From Angiostrongylus vasorum (Eukaryota > Nematoda > Chromadorea > Rhabditida > Metastrongylidae): 64,000 nt of DNA. Position numbers and translations under genes: made by a program. Positions within the stretch are counted from its first letter, which is position 1. Each line of letters opens with the position of its first letter. Of the stretch, positions 37,101 through 43,479 are shown piece by piece. The DNA lies in the NCBI GenBank assembly GCA_018806985.1, contig JADANN010000389.1:1302001-1366000 (forward strand), read 5' to 3'. Under the pieces are notes generated by a model. It made no database searches. It was not told the DNA's origin and worked only from the letters and a program-made list of their open reading frames with translations.

Positions 37101-37814
37101 GTGCTTAATGTAACTATTTATGGTGAATCGCTGGCTGCTCAAGTGATAAAAAAGTAGAGAAGCGCTATCTATATTCTTCAGACAGTTATTAAGCGATGCT
37201 TAACTGCACCAACGCTCAATCTTGATGTGTGATTTGAACACGGACACATCATTGCTAGGGTGGGCCGTTTGGTTCTCCAGCGTCATTAGCTAGCTGGGCT
37301 TACGCTCTCGCAAAACAAGGTTATGAGAGTTTCAGGTCGAGAATGCCACAAGCAGCTGTTTATTTTAGATTTAAAATTCGTAGTTGAGAAGATATTTAAC
37401 AGCAATATCTCTCCAAAGCATTTTTAGTAAAGCAGATTTTGCCGAAGGAGACTTAAATGGTGTGAGATAGGTATGATTAGACGAGTAAACTTCAAGTGCA
37501 GGTCTATAAAAAATAAATAGTCTTCAAGCAGGGCTGTTGCTATCAAGATCGTCTTGTCGCAAAAGATCGCTTCCTTGCAGAAGAAGGCAAAAAATGAGGT
37601 TTTACTATGTTTCCTCACAATCTATTCACTAATTTATAGCAACTGCCAAAGTAGACGAAATATTTACCGAGTCCGACTTCCTGGGTGATCCACGAGATCC
37701 TCACGAAGATGATCACTCCAAGCATGTTCTGCAAGCATCGCACAAACACGTGTAGCCAGTCCCACTTCCCCATTGCACGAAGCGCCAATACACAGAAACA
37801 GTGAGAATCCCTCT
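12269..37814 (-). CDS. Divergent SLC12 cation-chloride cotransporter gene
   Basis: Gene assembled from 19 exons (listed separately), about 890 codons. It would be a membrane protein of the amino acid-polyamine-organocation superfamily with the SLC12 architecture: 12 helices (exons at 37.8-20.3 kb) followed by the cytosolic C-terminal domain (exons at 19.3-12.3 kb). Recognisable family signatures are [14 protein letters not shown] (helix 1), [10 protein letters not shown] before helix 11, [57 protein letters not shown] and the terminal [12 protein letters not shown]. Studied members carry Cl- with K+ and/or Na+. Order and spacing fit NKCC/NCC best. Divergence is strong in helices 4-8, and canonical ion-site residues are altered. 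The initiating exon was not found. Phase breaks after the exons at 20310 and 16810 imply missing small exons. Introns host a Penelope element, a LINE and SINEs. It may be an orthologue of an orphan nematode SLC12 paralogue rather than nkcc-1 (inference). Confidence 0.85.
12483..12745 (-). mobile_element. tRNA-derived SINE, family S1
   Basis: Minus-strand copy lying in the last intron of the SLC12-like gene. The head shows a B-box-like GAATCGATGCCC, the body includes TGGTACCAGACTTGTCTGG, GAGTCATTGTAAAGGCC and GAATGCATGGCGCATCCC, and the tail is AGCTTTATCC. It sits head to head with the next copy. Confidence 0.75.
12768..12793. repeat. TA-rich dinucleotide run
   Basis: TATATATA run between the two head-to-head S1 SINE copies. 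Confidence 0.85.
12795..13078 (+). mobile_element. tRNA-derived SINE, family S1, full copy
   Basis: Head GCGTGTGGCGCAGTGGCCTG carries a good polymerase III A box (TGGCGCAGTGG). About 45 bases on is a B-box-like GATCAATCCCCGCGCC. The body TGGTACCAGACTTGTCTGGG and the tail GAGCTTTATCC follow, with a TA microsatellite after the tail. Six or more copies occur in the window. No open frame is meaningful within it. Confidence 0.8.
13080..13124. repeat. TA microsatellite
   Basis: About 20 uninterrupted TA dinucleotides directly after the SINE tail, as if the SINE's A/T-rich tail had expanded. Confidence 0.95.
13445..13820 (+). mobile_element. Interspersed repeat family A copy
   Basis: Forward copy in the last intron of the SLC12-like gene, ending just 3' of the donor at 13839. 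Core CCTTGTGGATCAGAGGGAGA and end GGCGGTAAACCGCT are intact. It produces spurious open frames on both strands. Confidence 0.75.
13840..14159 (-). CDS. SLC12-like exon, C-terminal domain
   Basis: Acceptor GATTTCAG, then [39 protein letters not shown] and EEELRSF-type text, ending SREADLVV. This matches the SLC12 segment containing RVFIGG and ADLVVM. The donor AT|GTTCGT was chosen because only this gives phase 2 and joins to the last exon as ADLVVITVPIPRR. GTAGTA seven bases earlier is the alternative. Confidence 0.85.
14273..14352 (-). CDS. SLC12-like exon, VWWL motif, AG-less acceptor
   Basis: Encodes (D)[18 protein letters not shown] and QLPGTYLE, the near-invariant DVWWL.DDGGLTLL.P block of NKCC/KCC C-terminal domains. 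The donor GAA|GTGGGC joins in phase 0 to GARLRVF. Upstream the previous exon ends in phase 1 with G, and D is restored only if splicing occurs after ATTTTTTG at 14353-14354. The acceptor dinucleotide is therefore TG, not AG. An in-frame TAA lies 12 bases upstream of the D codon, so read-through is not an option. Confidence 0.8.
14420..14565 (-). other. Possible exon in SLC12-like intron
   Basis: On the minus strand, after GGGCTTAG, an open frame reads [20 protein letters not shown] and then [20 protein letters not shown], ending at a perfect donor GAC|GTAAGTAAG. It cannot be placed between the two flanking SLC12 exons because they join in phase without it. It may be a skipped or alternative exon or chance. 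Confidence 0.25.
14972..15122 (-). CDS. SLC12-like exon, linker
   Basis: Acceptor CCTCATAG, then [19 protein letters not shown] through [13 protein letters not shown], donor CCATAG|GTTAGT in phase 1. The ending KGTI(D) corresponds to the K(G/N)TIDVWWL run that spans this junction in NKCC, which fixes the next exon start. Acidic and polar, as expected for the variable linker. Confidence 0.75.
15189..15244 (-). CDS. SLC12-like small exon, linker
   Basis: Acceptor AATTTCAG and donor GTG|GTAAGTTG flank 56 bases encoding [18 protein letters not shown]. It joins the following exon in phase 0. Its incoming phase (1) does not match the upstream exon ending at 16810 (phase 2), so a small exon is probably missing between them. 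Assigned by splice signals and position, not by similarity. Confidence 0.5.
15404..15670. mobile_element. Penelope-type family 2 terminus
   Basis: Contains CCGTTTTGGCGGATTTCGC and CTTGGAAAGGTTGAGTTAAC, and later TCACTGAGTATTCCACACGGAG. It parallels 32860-33180 (GCGGATTTCGTC..., CCACTGAGTATCCCAAGTGG). It is related to, but distinct from, the termini of the coding Penelope copies. Confidence 0.5.
15718..16005 (+). mobile_element. SINE S1, full copy
   Basis: A box TGTGGCGCAGTGCTCGGAGG, B box GCAATCGATTCCCGTGCCC, body TTGGTACCAGACTTGTATGG and tail AAAGCTTTATCC. It lies in the intron between the 15244 and 16810 exons. Confidence 0.8.
16035..16400 (+). mobile_element. SINE S3 copy
   Basis: B-box-like GCTTCGATCCCGCTTCGG, GCCCACCAAGCCTCTCATCC, then GAAGTGCTGGGATCCGCAC near the tail. 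Same family as 18600-18915. Older and more diverged at the head. Confidence 0.55.
16612..16766 (+). mobile_element. SINE S1, 5'-truncated
   Basis: Starts inside the body (CATCACTGGCTCGATACATC), keeps GAGTCATTGTAAAGGCCAGA and GGCGCATCCCTCAGGGATTG, and ends AGCTTTATCCTTTATCC. Its end touches the flank of the 16810 exon and creates a spurious plus-strand frame there. Confidence 0.75.
16810..16947 (-). CDS. SLC12-like exon, C-terminal domain
   Basis: After CGATTCAAG it encodes (L)[18 protein letters not shown] and FDLTERF, then an acidic stretch [13 protein letters not shown]. The donor CCATA|GTGAGT is consensus, phase 2. [13 protein letters not shown] aligns with the HDAFDIQYGVVVIR block of NKCC. 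Confidence 0.8.
17430..17680 (-). CDS. SLC12-like exon, C-terminal domain
   Basis: Acceptor CTCTTTAG, then [20 protein letters not shown] and [27 protein letters not shown]. This corresponds to the NKCC run LMQ..GLGRMKPNTLVLGFK. The donor ACT|GTGAAT in phase 2 is preferred because it joins cleanly to [14 protein letters not shown] four bases earlier is the alternative. Confidence 0.9.
17768..17872 (-). CDS. SLC12-like exon, C-terminal domain start
   Basis: Acceptor TTATAG, 35 codons [18 protein letters not shown] through LLICGFVIP, donor CCG|GTGTGA. Matches the NKCC block LV.TG.P.SRPALL.....LMICGHV. Both ends phase 0. Confidence 0.9.
18600..18915 (+). mobile_element. SINE S3, best copy
   Basis: Head GTTGGTCATGCAGTCCACCT with a B box TGGTTGATTCGACCCC. 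The body CATTCATAAAGAAGACGAAA and CATTGTGGATGACGGATATG follows, then tail GAAGTGCTGGGATCCGCAC. It lies in an intron of the SLC12-like gene. The 62-codon frame within it is not a gene. Confidence 0.65.
19165..19308 (-). CDS. SLC12-like exon after helix 12
   Basis: Acceptor AAAAACAG, 48 codons [20 protein letters not shown] through [11 protein letters not shown], donor CAG|GTGCCA. YKPQ|VLLLTG aligns with the NKCC run FRPQ.LVMTG. Incoming phase 0 conflicts with the phase 1 exit of the 20310 exon, so a small exon may be missing. Confidence 0.75.
19380..19765 (+). mobile_element. Interspersed repeat family A copy
   Basis: Forward copy inside an SLC12 intron: GGATACTTGAATGGCCCGTC head, CCCTTGTGGATCAGAAGGAG core and ATGCGGGAAACCATTG end. 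It is one of the two best preserved copies. Confidence 0.8.
20310..20465 (-). CDS. SLC12-like exon, helices 11-12
   Basis: Acceptor CGTTGCAG, then (S)[18 protein letters not shown] and a hydrophobic run to [13 protein letters not shown], donor CAA|GTGAGT. Matches W.PAFKYYN.W.SL.G..LC......YIYV of NKCC. Phase 1 in, phase 1 out. Confidence 0.95.
20833..20925 (-). CDS. SLC12-like exon, helix 10
   Basis: Acceptor GATTTCAG, 30 codons [20 protein letters not shown] and [10 protein letters not shown], donor AAAT|GTACGT. Aligns with [20 protein letters not shown] of NKCC. The (G)E junction is restored in phase with the previous exon. Confidence 0.95.
21426..21552 (-). CDS. SLC12-like exon, loop and helix 9
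   Basis: Acceptor [27 protein letters not shown] then [20 protein letters not shown] and MI(G), donor TCG|GTGAGT. Corresponds to the NKCC run NIYPAF..FAKGYGKN.EP.R.Y.LTF.I....I. Confidence 0.9.
21703..21798 (-). CDS. SLC12-like exon, helix 8
   Basis: Acceptor TTCTTTAG, 32 codons [20 protein letters not shown] to [11 protein letters not shown], donor CAG|GTTACT. Aligned from its C-terminal end with the NKCC helix 8 (S.ALASL.SAPK.FQ). The position of the conserved serine pair reads Tyr-Cys here (alignment by eye). Confidence 0.85.
22073..22219 (-). CDS. SLC12-like exon, helix 7
   Basis: Acceptor CGTTTCAG, 49 codons [20 protein letters not shown] then [15 protein letters not shown] and HGFGSM, perfect donor [24 protein letters not shown] corresponds to PKGTLLAILITTLVY of NKCC. 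The extracellular loop after it is far shorter than in NKCC. Phase 0 at both ends. Confidence 0.9.
24097..25354 (+). pseudogene. Penelope reverse transcriptase, broken
   Basis: Fragments: 24342-24908 carries [24 protein letters not shown], the motif A text [12 protein letters not shown] and [14 protein letters not shown]. From 24944 on runs [17 protein letters not shown] with SFLNVQI and [11 protein letters not shown]. At 24900-24910 four bases present in copy 2 (near 63975) are absent. The catalytic YVDD block is interrupted there by a stop and a frame change. The polypeptide would copy element RNA at a nicked target. This copy cannot. Confidence 0.9.
25310..25880 (+). pseudogene. GIY-YIG endonuclease of Penelope copy 1
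   Basis: In a frame +1 to the reverse transcriptase: [32 protein letters not shown], one nonsense codon at 25452-25454, then a Cys pair (NCVICPY) and [20 protein letters not shown]. The latter is the GIY...YIG motif of the nicking endonuclease. After about 25720 it continues in another frame as [13 protein letters not shown]. The same order is seen in copy 2. Confidence 0.85.
26705..27115 (-). mobile_element. Interspersed repeat family A copy
   Basis: Reverse copy in the same intron as Penelope copy 1. It begins CAACGGTTTACCGCC and ends in the TCAAATATCAAGTATCCAAG head region. Core intact. Confidence 0.8.
27176..27291 (-). CDS. SLC12-like exon, helix 6
   Basis: Acceptor CTCTTCAG, then [38 protein letters not shown], donor AAG|GTTTTC. 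The YFPAVT text aligns with FFPAATGILAGANISGDL of NKCC. The proline and threonine implicated in ion binding are kept, but the following GILAGANISGDL block is almost entirely replaced. Phases match both neighbours. Confidence 0.85.
28546..28679. mobile_element. Near-perfect S2 palindrome
   Basis: About 65-base arms: ACCACAATATTGCTGAGACA at the left end mirrors TCTCAGCATTATTGTGGTTG at the right end. The arms are the 3' halves of two SINE S2 units fused at the B box (centre GCGCGTTCGTTTCCCACCGC), with both heads lost. On both DNA strands it would form a long hairpin. Confidence 0.8.
28690..31850 (-). mobile_element. RTE-like LINE, near full-length decayed copy
   Basis: Read on the minus strand: a 5' leader (31850-31700), an apurinic endonuclease remnant (about 31600-30600), then reverse transcriptase with [20 protein letters not shown] and the catalytic LRFADD at about 29426-29455. 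The C-terminal tail has [24 protein letters not shown] and KTLEK-like text (29144-28788). Multiple frameshifts and stops. It lies in an SLC12 intron in the same orientation as the gene. Confidence 0.85.
32354..32528 (-). CDS. SLC12-like exon, helices 4-5
   Basis: After GCTTGTGAG it encodes [40 protein letters not shown] and IIGFMVP, donor CAA|GTGAGC in phase 1. [19 protein letters not shown] resembles AQVVLLVILLLAI..F.IG of NKCC. The start is uncertain. It was chosen because phase 0 matches the upstream exon. Confidence 0.75.
32850..33180. mobile_element. Penelope-type family 2 remnant, inverted ends
   Basis: CAGCCGACGATTCCGCGGATTTCG at the left (32853-32880) is mirrored by CGCCGAAACGTCAGTTGTTG on the right, with CTTTCCAGGCTCTGAAGAAGGC at 33078-33099. 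The interior resembles 15404-15670. No coding part is left. Confidence 0.55.
33658..33846 (-). CDS. SLC12-like exon, helix 3
   Basis: Acceptor TGGTTTCAG, 63 codons [40 protein letters not shown], then [16 protein letters not shown]. It aligns without gaps to ISRSLGPEFGGSIGLIF...AMYVVGFAET of NKCC, with DEINDIRI matching GSINDMRI. The K+-site tyrosine position reads Phe. The donor is GCA|GTCAAT (AG|GTCAGC seven bases earlier is possible). Confidence 0.9.
33847..36593. other. SLC12 intron, no recognised content
   Basis: The exon that would encode the NKCC segment between helices 2 and 3 (about 18 residues including GGGAYYL) was looked for here and not found, although the flanking exons join in phase 0 without it. 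Open frames at 34200-34430 and 34792-35058 (minus) have no recognisable features. Confidence 0.4.
36594..36661 (-). CDS. SLC12-like exon, helix 2
   Basis: Acceptor CATTTTAG, then (G)[19 protein letters not shown] and VAA, donor GCT|GTGAGC. It aligns with GLTVVVIMMATVVTTITGLS of NKCC. The glycine is rebuilt across the junction with the helix 1 exon. Confidence 0.85.
36725..37065. mobile_element. SINE S2 inverted dimer in SLC12 intron
   Basis: The left arm carries GGTTTCGAAACC and CACCACACCAA (S2 boxes in reverse). The right arm has GTGCGATTCCCACC and the tail GGGCAGTAAATAAAAAGTC. The heads face each other near 36850-36950. Confidence 0.6.
37668..37814 (-). CDS. SLC12-like exon, helix 1
   Basis: Acceptor GTGTTTTAG. 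It encodes [19 protein letters not shown] then [20 protein letters not shown], donor CTCG|GTAAAT. It corresponds to [27 protein letters not shown] of NKCC. The unwound-helix GV is kept, but the Trp after Asn-Ile/Met is Leu. Incoming phase 1 means at least one more 5' exon exists unless translation starts at the internal ATG. Confidence 0.9.
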
Positions 37815-37954
37815 CTAAAACACAAACGTTTAGGGATGCTTATAGCAATTTTTCTCTCATAAACGCACATGCAAAACTACACAATCATGCTTGGCCAGGC
37901 TTTTTTTAAACGACCTTTAATCTTTTCTAGTCTAAACCACGCAAATCATTGCCG

Positions 37955-38160
37955 TTGACTGGTAATTGTTAATAGCACCGTTAGGTAAAAAAAAGCTGGT
38001 TGAGAGAAAAGGTAAAGCAACGGCCTTAGTGGTACAGTGGAGAGCCTGCGGGTTCGAAGCTGGCCTGAGTTCCAAGTCTTTGCAAATATAGCATCATAGT
38101 AGTTGCATTTCATCACTTCGTACCCTACCATGAAAAGAATTACAAGCAATAATTAAGAAG
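37955..38160 (+). mobile_element. SINE S2-like copy
   Basis: CCTTAGTGGTACAGTGGAGA (A-box-like) and GCGGGTTCGAAGCTGG (B box), then TGCAAATATAGCATCA and an AGGCAGTAAATAAA-like tail. Confidence 0.55.
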
Positions 38161-38469
38161 TTAAACCATTTCTAATTCGACAGCTCTTCAGTACTGCCAT
38201 GTAAATGTCATTAAAGTGAACACCTACAGAGAACGAGGAGAAAATAAAACAAGAAATTTCAGGACGTAAAAGCTCAACACATTCTCGGCTACACCCTAAT
38301 TCCTGCCGACGTCCGCAGGACCACGCCTCATATTTCGCCGCGACCTTAGGTTCCTCCTCCACCTCTCCACTGCCCTATTCCCAAGAGAAATGTCTTAGCC
38401 TCCCCTCGTACGTTCTTCATTCTACGGTACGATTTCTTGACGTTATATGTAATTTTTAGTAACTCGTGT

Positions 38470-39545
38470 GTTCGTCATTTTCTCTCTCAGCAATCGTGAG
38501 GTTGTTAAACAGCATACGTTTACTTCCATACAATAGCACACATGCAACACAATCGCAGCCGACGTTTCGGTAGAATCGCCTTCTTCAGAGCCTGCAAGGG
38601 TACACTAATACGAAACTCACTTGGTCAAACGCTTCAATAGCACAAACAGAAAAATGAAAATCTGCACGACAATTACAAGGTCTACGGCTTCTCGAAAAAA
38701 CCCACCACTTTTTTTAATGTCCCTTCTACTAAGGAAGAACAGCTGATCAGAGTCGCATATGGTTGTTGACTGCACCACTCCACATCAAAAATTGATGCGA
38801 AGATACGGGACCAGATCACGCATGTCCCTGATGTTCATTGTGGGATTTTTGGCACTCATTCAAAAAGCCCCGAGGAGTTTGCGCGTTGGTGTTTTAGGAT
38901 CCCGTGCAAGGATATTGACTTTAACTTCAAAATCGTCTCCGCTATGCTTTTGTATCCTATGCGTGCCTAGTGGGGTATTTTGTCTTGCTTTTCGTTTGCC
39001 ATCTAGATGTTCCTTCATGCGGATACATAAAGGCCTGCCCGTTTCGCCAATTTATTCGTCTCCGTCACCGTCCCTGCCATAAGGGCAGATTTTAACATAA
39101 GAGCAACTATCCTCGCACGGGATCCTAAAACACCAACGTGCAAACTCCTCGAGGCTTTTTGGATAAATGCCAAAAATCCCACAATGAACAGCAGTGACAC
39201 GCTTGATCTGGTCCCTTATCTTCGCATCGATCGTTGATGGGCGTGGTGCAGTCGTCAACCATATGCGACTCTGAGCGGCTGTTCTTCCTCCATGAAAGAC
39301 AGGTGAAAAAAAGCGGTGGATTTTTTTCGAGAAGCCGTAGATCTTGTAATTATCGTGCAGATTTTCATCTTTCTGTTTGTGCTATTGAAGCGTTTGACCT
39401 AGTGAGTTGCGTATTAGTGTACCCTTCCAGGCTGTGAAGGAAGCGATTCTGCCGAAACGTCGGCTACGATTGTGTTGTATGTGTGTTATTGTATGGAAGT
39501 AAATGTATGCTGTTTAACAACCTCGCGATTGCTGAGAGAGAAAAT
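38470..39545. mobile_element. Fold-back Penelope derivative
   Basis: Two inverted arms (38470-38935 and 39095-39545). Each carries a Penelope 3' end (ACGTTTCGG, GCCTTCTTCAGAGCCTG) plus the end of the endonuclease gene, read outward as [14 protein letters not shown] text. The centre (38935-39090) is a piece of antisense GIY-YIG region. Outer ends match: CAGCAATCGTGAGGTTGTTA against its reverse near 39515-39535. It cannot encode protein and would need proteins from a complete copy. Confidence 0.8.
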
Positions 39546-39649
39546 GACGAATTCATAATCCAATGCCGAGGTTAACAGAAAGTCGATCCTGGGTACTATT
39601 ACAATATGTACCAGCAAAATAACTCGTGTGTATTGCATTTCCCACATAC

Positions 39650-39760
39650 CCTCTGCCAATTCCATGTATATTTCCAAGTTTTTGGGATCCTCCCCATCCA
39701 AGTGTGTACTGATGATAAAAGAAAACTCTCCACTCTCCGGCCAAGGTGTTGCTGCTCTTC
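39650..39760 (-). other. Candidate exon, unknown gene
   Basis: Minus-strand open frame TPWPESGEFSFIISTHLDGE then DPKNLEIYMELAE before a GAGG|GTATGT donor (phase 1). The acceptor is not obvious. The phase would fit the first known SLC12 exon at 37814, so this might be part of the cytosolic N-terminus, but no similarity supports that. Confidence 0.25.
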
Positions 39761-40631
39761 AGCAGTCGGTCACTACATATTTTAATTACACTTTGGCACT
39801 TTGCCAGTTTTCCATATGGCAGTTCTCCATACAGTAACAACCATGATTCACCATAATGATTTCAAAGGAAAGAACAATCAATTCCTAGACAAAGATTAGA
39901 TTTGATAAGCTTCGACAAAATCGACGGACGAAAATTTAACTCCATTTTCTAGCAACTGTTCTTCGAGAATTAGCAAGAAAATGCTGTAGATACCGATGTT
40001 AATGAAGAGTTTCTTTGTTCTCTTGACGAACATTCTGAGGAACGTGAGTCAGATAATGAGCACAGAGAAAGAACAGTCAATTCCTAGCCAAAACAGAGTT
40101 TTATATGCTTAATATCTAATAGAAGGAAGACGAGTTGAACATAATTTTTGATTAAATACTCATCGGCAAGGATTAGGAAATAGAGAGGATGAGGACAATA
40201 GTGATGATTATGAGGTCAACGCAGAGAATTTTAAAAAAATGGTCTTATCACCTTTGAATCTACAATGAAATCCAATCTATTGCAGACCAATAATTTGTGC
40301 TTGAATGCAAAGAAAGAATCTGCAGCAAAGAGCGACTAGATAGCATTCTGTTCTCCATGAATGAGGAAACTAGCAAATAATACGACAGTTCTGTTTGTTA
40401 ATGGGTAACAGCTCATTTTGATCAACAGCTTAGGTGTAAATGACACCACTCCCACCTACTCACCTGGACTTGCTCGGTGAGTGCGTGGATTTCGCGAGGC
40501 TGCGTTTGGGACAACACAGAATAAACGTGGAAACCAGTGGCATGTCTTTCATACGGTAATAGCCGTAAACTCTATGCATCTGAGTCATGCAGAAGCAATT
40601 CCATCATCTATGGATAGATCTGCATACTCAC

Positions 40632-40692
40632 TGTACAAAATGAGATCCTCAATGCCTTCTCCGCCAGCATACAGCAGACTCGTTATAGCATC
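40632..40692 (-). other. Candidate exon, unknown gene
   Basis: Between TTTAACAG and ACA|GTGAGT lie 61 bases encoding DAITSLLYAGGEGIEDLILY. Both splice signals are good and the exit is phase 1, as the helix 1 exon of the SLC12-like gene needs. Assignment to that gene is only positional. Confidence 0.35.
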
Positions 40693-41313
40693 CTGTTAAA
40701 CGTGATTTGCTCACTGTTCAGCACCAGGGACCTATTAAAGCAGTTTCTCCTTTCTTAGCCTCATCTTTATGATCGTTGTTTCTATTGACTTGCTTATACA
40801 AGCGTTTAATTGTCCACATTATATTACCAAAGGATATGACACACATAACACTAAAGTCTGTCTAGTTTCGCGCCTAATTGACATATAATTCTGCTTTGCA
40901 CTCATTGTGAATTGAAAACAATTCAAGCCGATCAATCTACCCCCAACAATTAATCTCGCATTTTTTTGCATTTTTCTCGCATAATTCTGGGTTTATCTGT
41001 GCATTTTATCCATAATTTCAATGTTTCTTTCACGTATCCTCTCCAAAGTTTCAATGTTTTTTTTTACCTGCCCTCTAGTGCATCCACGTATTGTTCCATG
41101 CTCTGAACACATCGCAAAGTGTCGTGTGTGATGAAATGAAAAGCTCGTCCATCATTCGATTTTTAATTTGCTTAACACATAATAGACTATGCCTGTTTTC
41201 CGACTGAGGAGTTGAAAACATCGCTGACTTATAGATGAAGCTTCGATCCATCGGTCGGGTGAAAGAGTCGAAATTATAAAGGTTTAAAAGTAAGCGCGCA
41301 GAACATTGAGACT

Positions 41314-41397
41314 TCATCTTCGAAATGATTCTCAACGATAATGAGCAAGAGAAGGTTAGCGCCATTGTGGACACCGGTGCAGGTGAAACTTGTTAGG
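41314..41397 (+). mobile_element. Retropepsin-like motif, degenerate
   Basis: An open stretch DFIFEMILNDNEQEKVSAIV followed by DTGAGETC ends in TAG. (V/L)DTGA is the active-site loop of aspartic proteases of LTR retrotransposons. No reverse transcriptase or LTR was recognised around it, so this is at most a remnant. Confidence 0.3.
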
Positions 41398-42680
41398 ATC
41401 CTTGACGGAAGAGCAGCACGAACTAATCCAAAATAAATCATTCAAGCTGTGTGCTAAAAAAGGCTACACAGAAAGTTAAAATATATTTGTTGGATAAAGA
41501 ACGACACATACTATTGTTACATGACCCTCTGCTTAGCAGAGCGACTACTAGAGAAAGAAAGCCAAATGATAAAGGTAGGAAGACGGACTCTGAAAGCAGA
41601 CGCTTAACCAGAAAATGAAGGCATCACAAATAAAAACCTAAGACAATCAGAGGTGCACAGTGGTGGTGAAAAGGAAAAAAGAAGAATCACATTGCGATGA
41701 TGCCCAATGACACGTGGTGTGACCCATTTCGTTGACTCACCAAAACCGGAAGTTGTCGAAGGGTATAATCAGAGGAAATTCTAGAAAGTGCTGAAGTCTA
41801 CCTAAGCTTGATTCTGGAAGACAGAGTGCCTGGAGCTGCATAAATAGTTAGCCGTATATTGGAAGAAAATCAAAAAAATGTAAAATAGATCTGCTGTGCT
41901 AACGCTGCAAGCATGTTGGCCCACTATTCACTACCTAGACGTAAACCACAGGGCAAGCAACTCCGAAAACTGTTTTTTTTAATTACTAAGTATAGAGATT
42001 ATAGCTACTGGTCGACGTTAAGGAAATGGATCTTTGCTGAACAAGTCAAACTGATGGGGTACAAGAAGTACGGTAAGAAACCTCAAAGAAAACCACTGCA
42101 AAGAAAATGAGTTTATATGAGTCGACGCCAAACTAGCCTCAAATTCTCAATATACTTCTTAGCCACAACTTTAATGTGCTACAGAAAGCAGTGCTCCAAG
42201 CATATTAGTCGAATTTCAGGGAGCACCAAGGAATCAATATTACGCTGTGACTTCTATAGGAGTCATTTGGCACGGTTTTCAACTTTAAATCGATATATCT
42301 CAGCTAACGCTGAATTTTATTGATCGGAACACAAACCAATTCATAGATTTTTTACCTGCAAGTTAAAAGTTTCACTGTTTCATTGTCATGACTTTCTGGA
42401 TGGCACGAGATGTGTTCTCCCCACTTTTCTCTGACGAGGCTTATATTTTGAAAAGAAACTTCGAATTTTGTTATTCGAGCACAATTTGCTGGGTTAAAAA
42501 TCGTTATTTCCAGATAATTATCAGCAAGTCCTGAATTCTCTTAATTTATCACAATAAATTCTTTTAAGGCCATGAATTGCTCGTCTTTTGCCATTTTAAA
42601 TCAATCGTGCTCGTATGTCGATCGAACAACGAACATTGTGGACCTAAATGCGCTACAAAGCTTTTGAACTTTCAATGTGG
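41398..42680. other. Intergenic, possible retroelement remains
   Basis: No recognisable domain. A Lys/Arg-rich frame at 41913-42110 has no motif. It may be the decayed interior of the element that left the protease-like motif upstream. Confidence 0.3.
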
Positions 42681-42684
42681 ACAG

Positions 42685-43040
42685 GGGTAGCTCAGAGATA
42701 ATAATGCCGTTCATTAATCGCAAGTGACAAGTTCGACCGCCATTTCAGCCCAACCGTGCTCTCAATTTTCCGGGCTCGGGAAATTGCTACCATACTCGTC
42801 TGGGTTCGATCCGCTTTTCCAATCCAAAAAGCCGGTGTCTACGTGTGGTAAAGACCTGGGAATGCCTTTTCACGGCTATTCCAAGGTTCGCAAGAGAAGT
42901 AACTCGACCAGCATATAACGAAATTCATGAAGGAGACTGAAAATCCTCAAGGAGCAGCCGAACCTAAACGCAAATGCGATCTGTATGGATCATGGATGCG
43001 AGAAAAATAAACGAATGGAAGTGCTAGAATCTCCGTCATA
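42685..43040 (+). mobile_element. SINE S3 copy
   Basis: Head with A box GGGGTAGCTCAGAGATAATA and B-box-like AAGTTCGACCGCC. The body CGACCAGCATATAACGAAATTCATGAAGGA and GAAGTGCTAGAATC near the tail match 18600-18915. Confidence 0.55.
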
Positions 43041-43479
43041 TATGTGATGATATTCACAAAGAAACCACATAAACATCATAGAACAAATTCACTCTACCCT
43101 TGGACCGATAGGTAATATCGATTCTGTGAGTTTCAAGATTTCTCAATTTCTTAGAGGCGGATTATAGAGGAACTATCTGCAATTGTCGAAAAATGTTTCC
43201 GGTAGGAAGTGCCATATTATCATTTAATCAGTCAAAAACAGATCGACAGAGGCTGATAAGGTCTGTTGACTAGAATAAGTACTGTGGTTCATTTGAGCAC
43301 CACCTACTTCATACACATATGGAATACAGACGATTAATGTCTATTTTAAGAAATAATAACTAACAGGTTCATGTTCATTAATATTCATGAGGAACGGACT
43401 GGTTTCAGACGCCCCATTCATGCCCAACGGAACGCTCCATCTCTGACTGACCCAGTTGCGTAGATCAAGGTCCGGAAAT

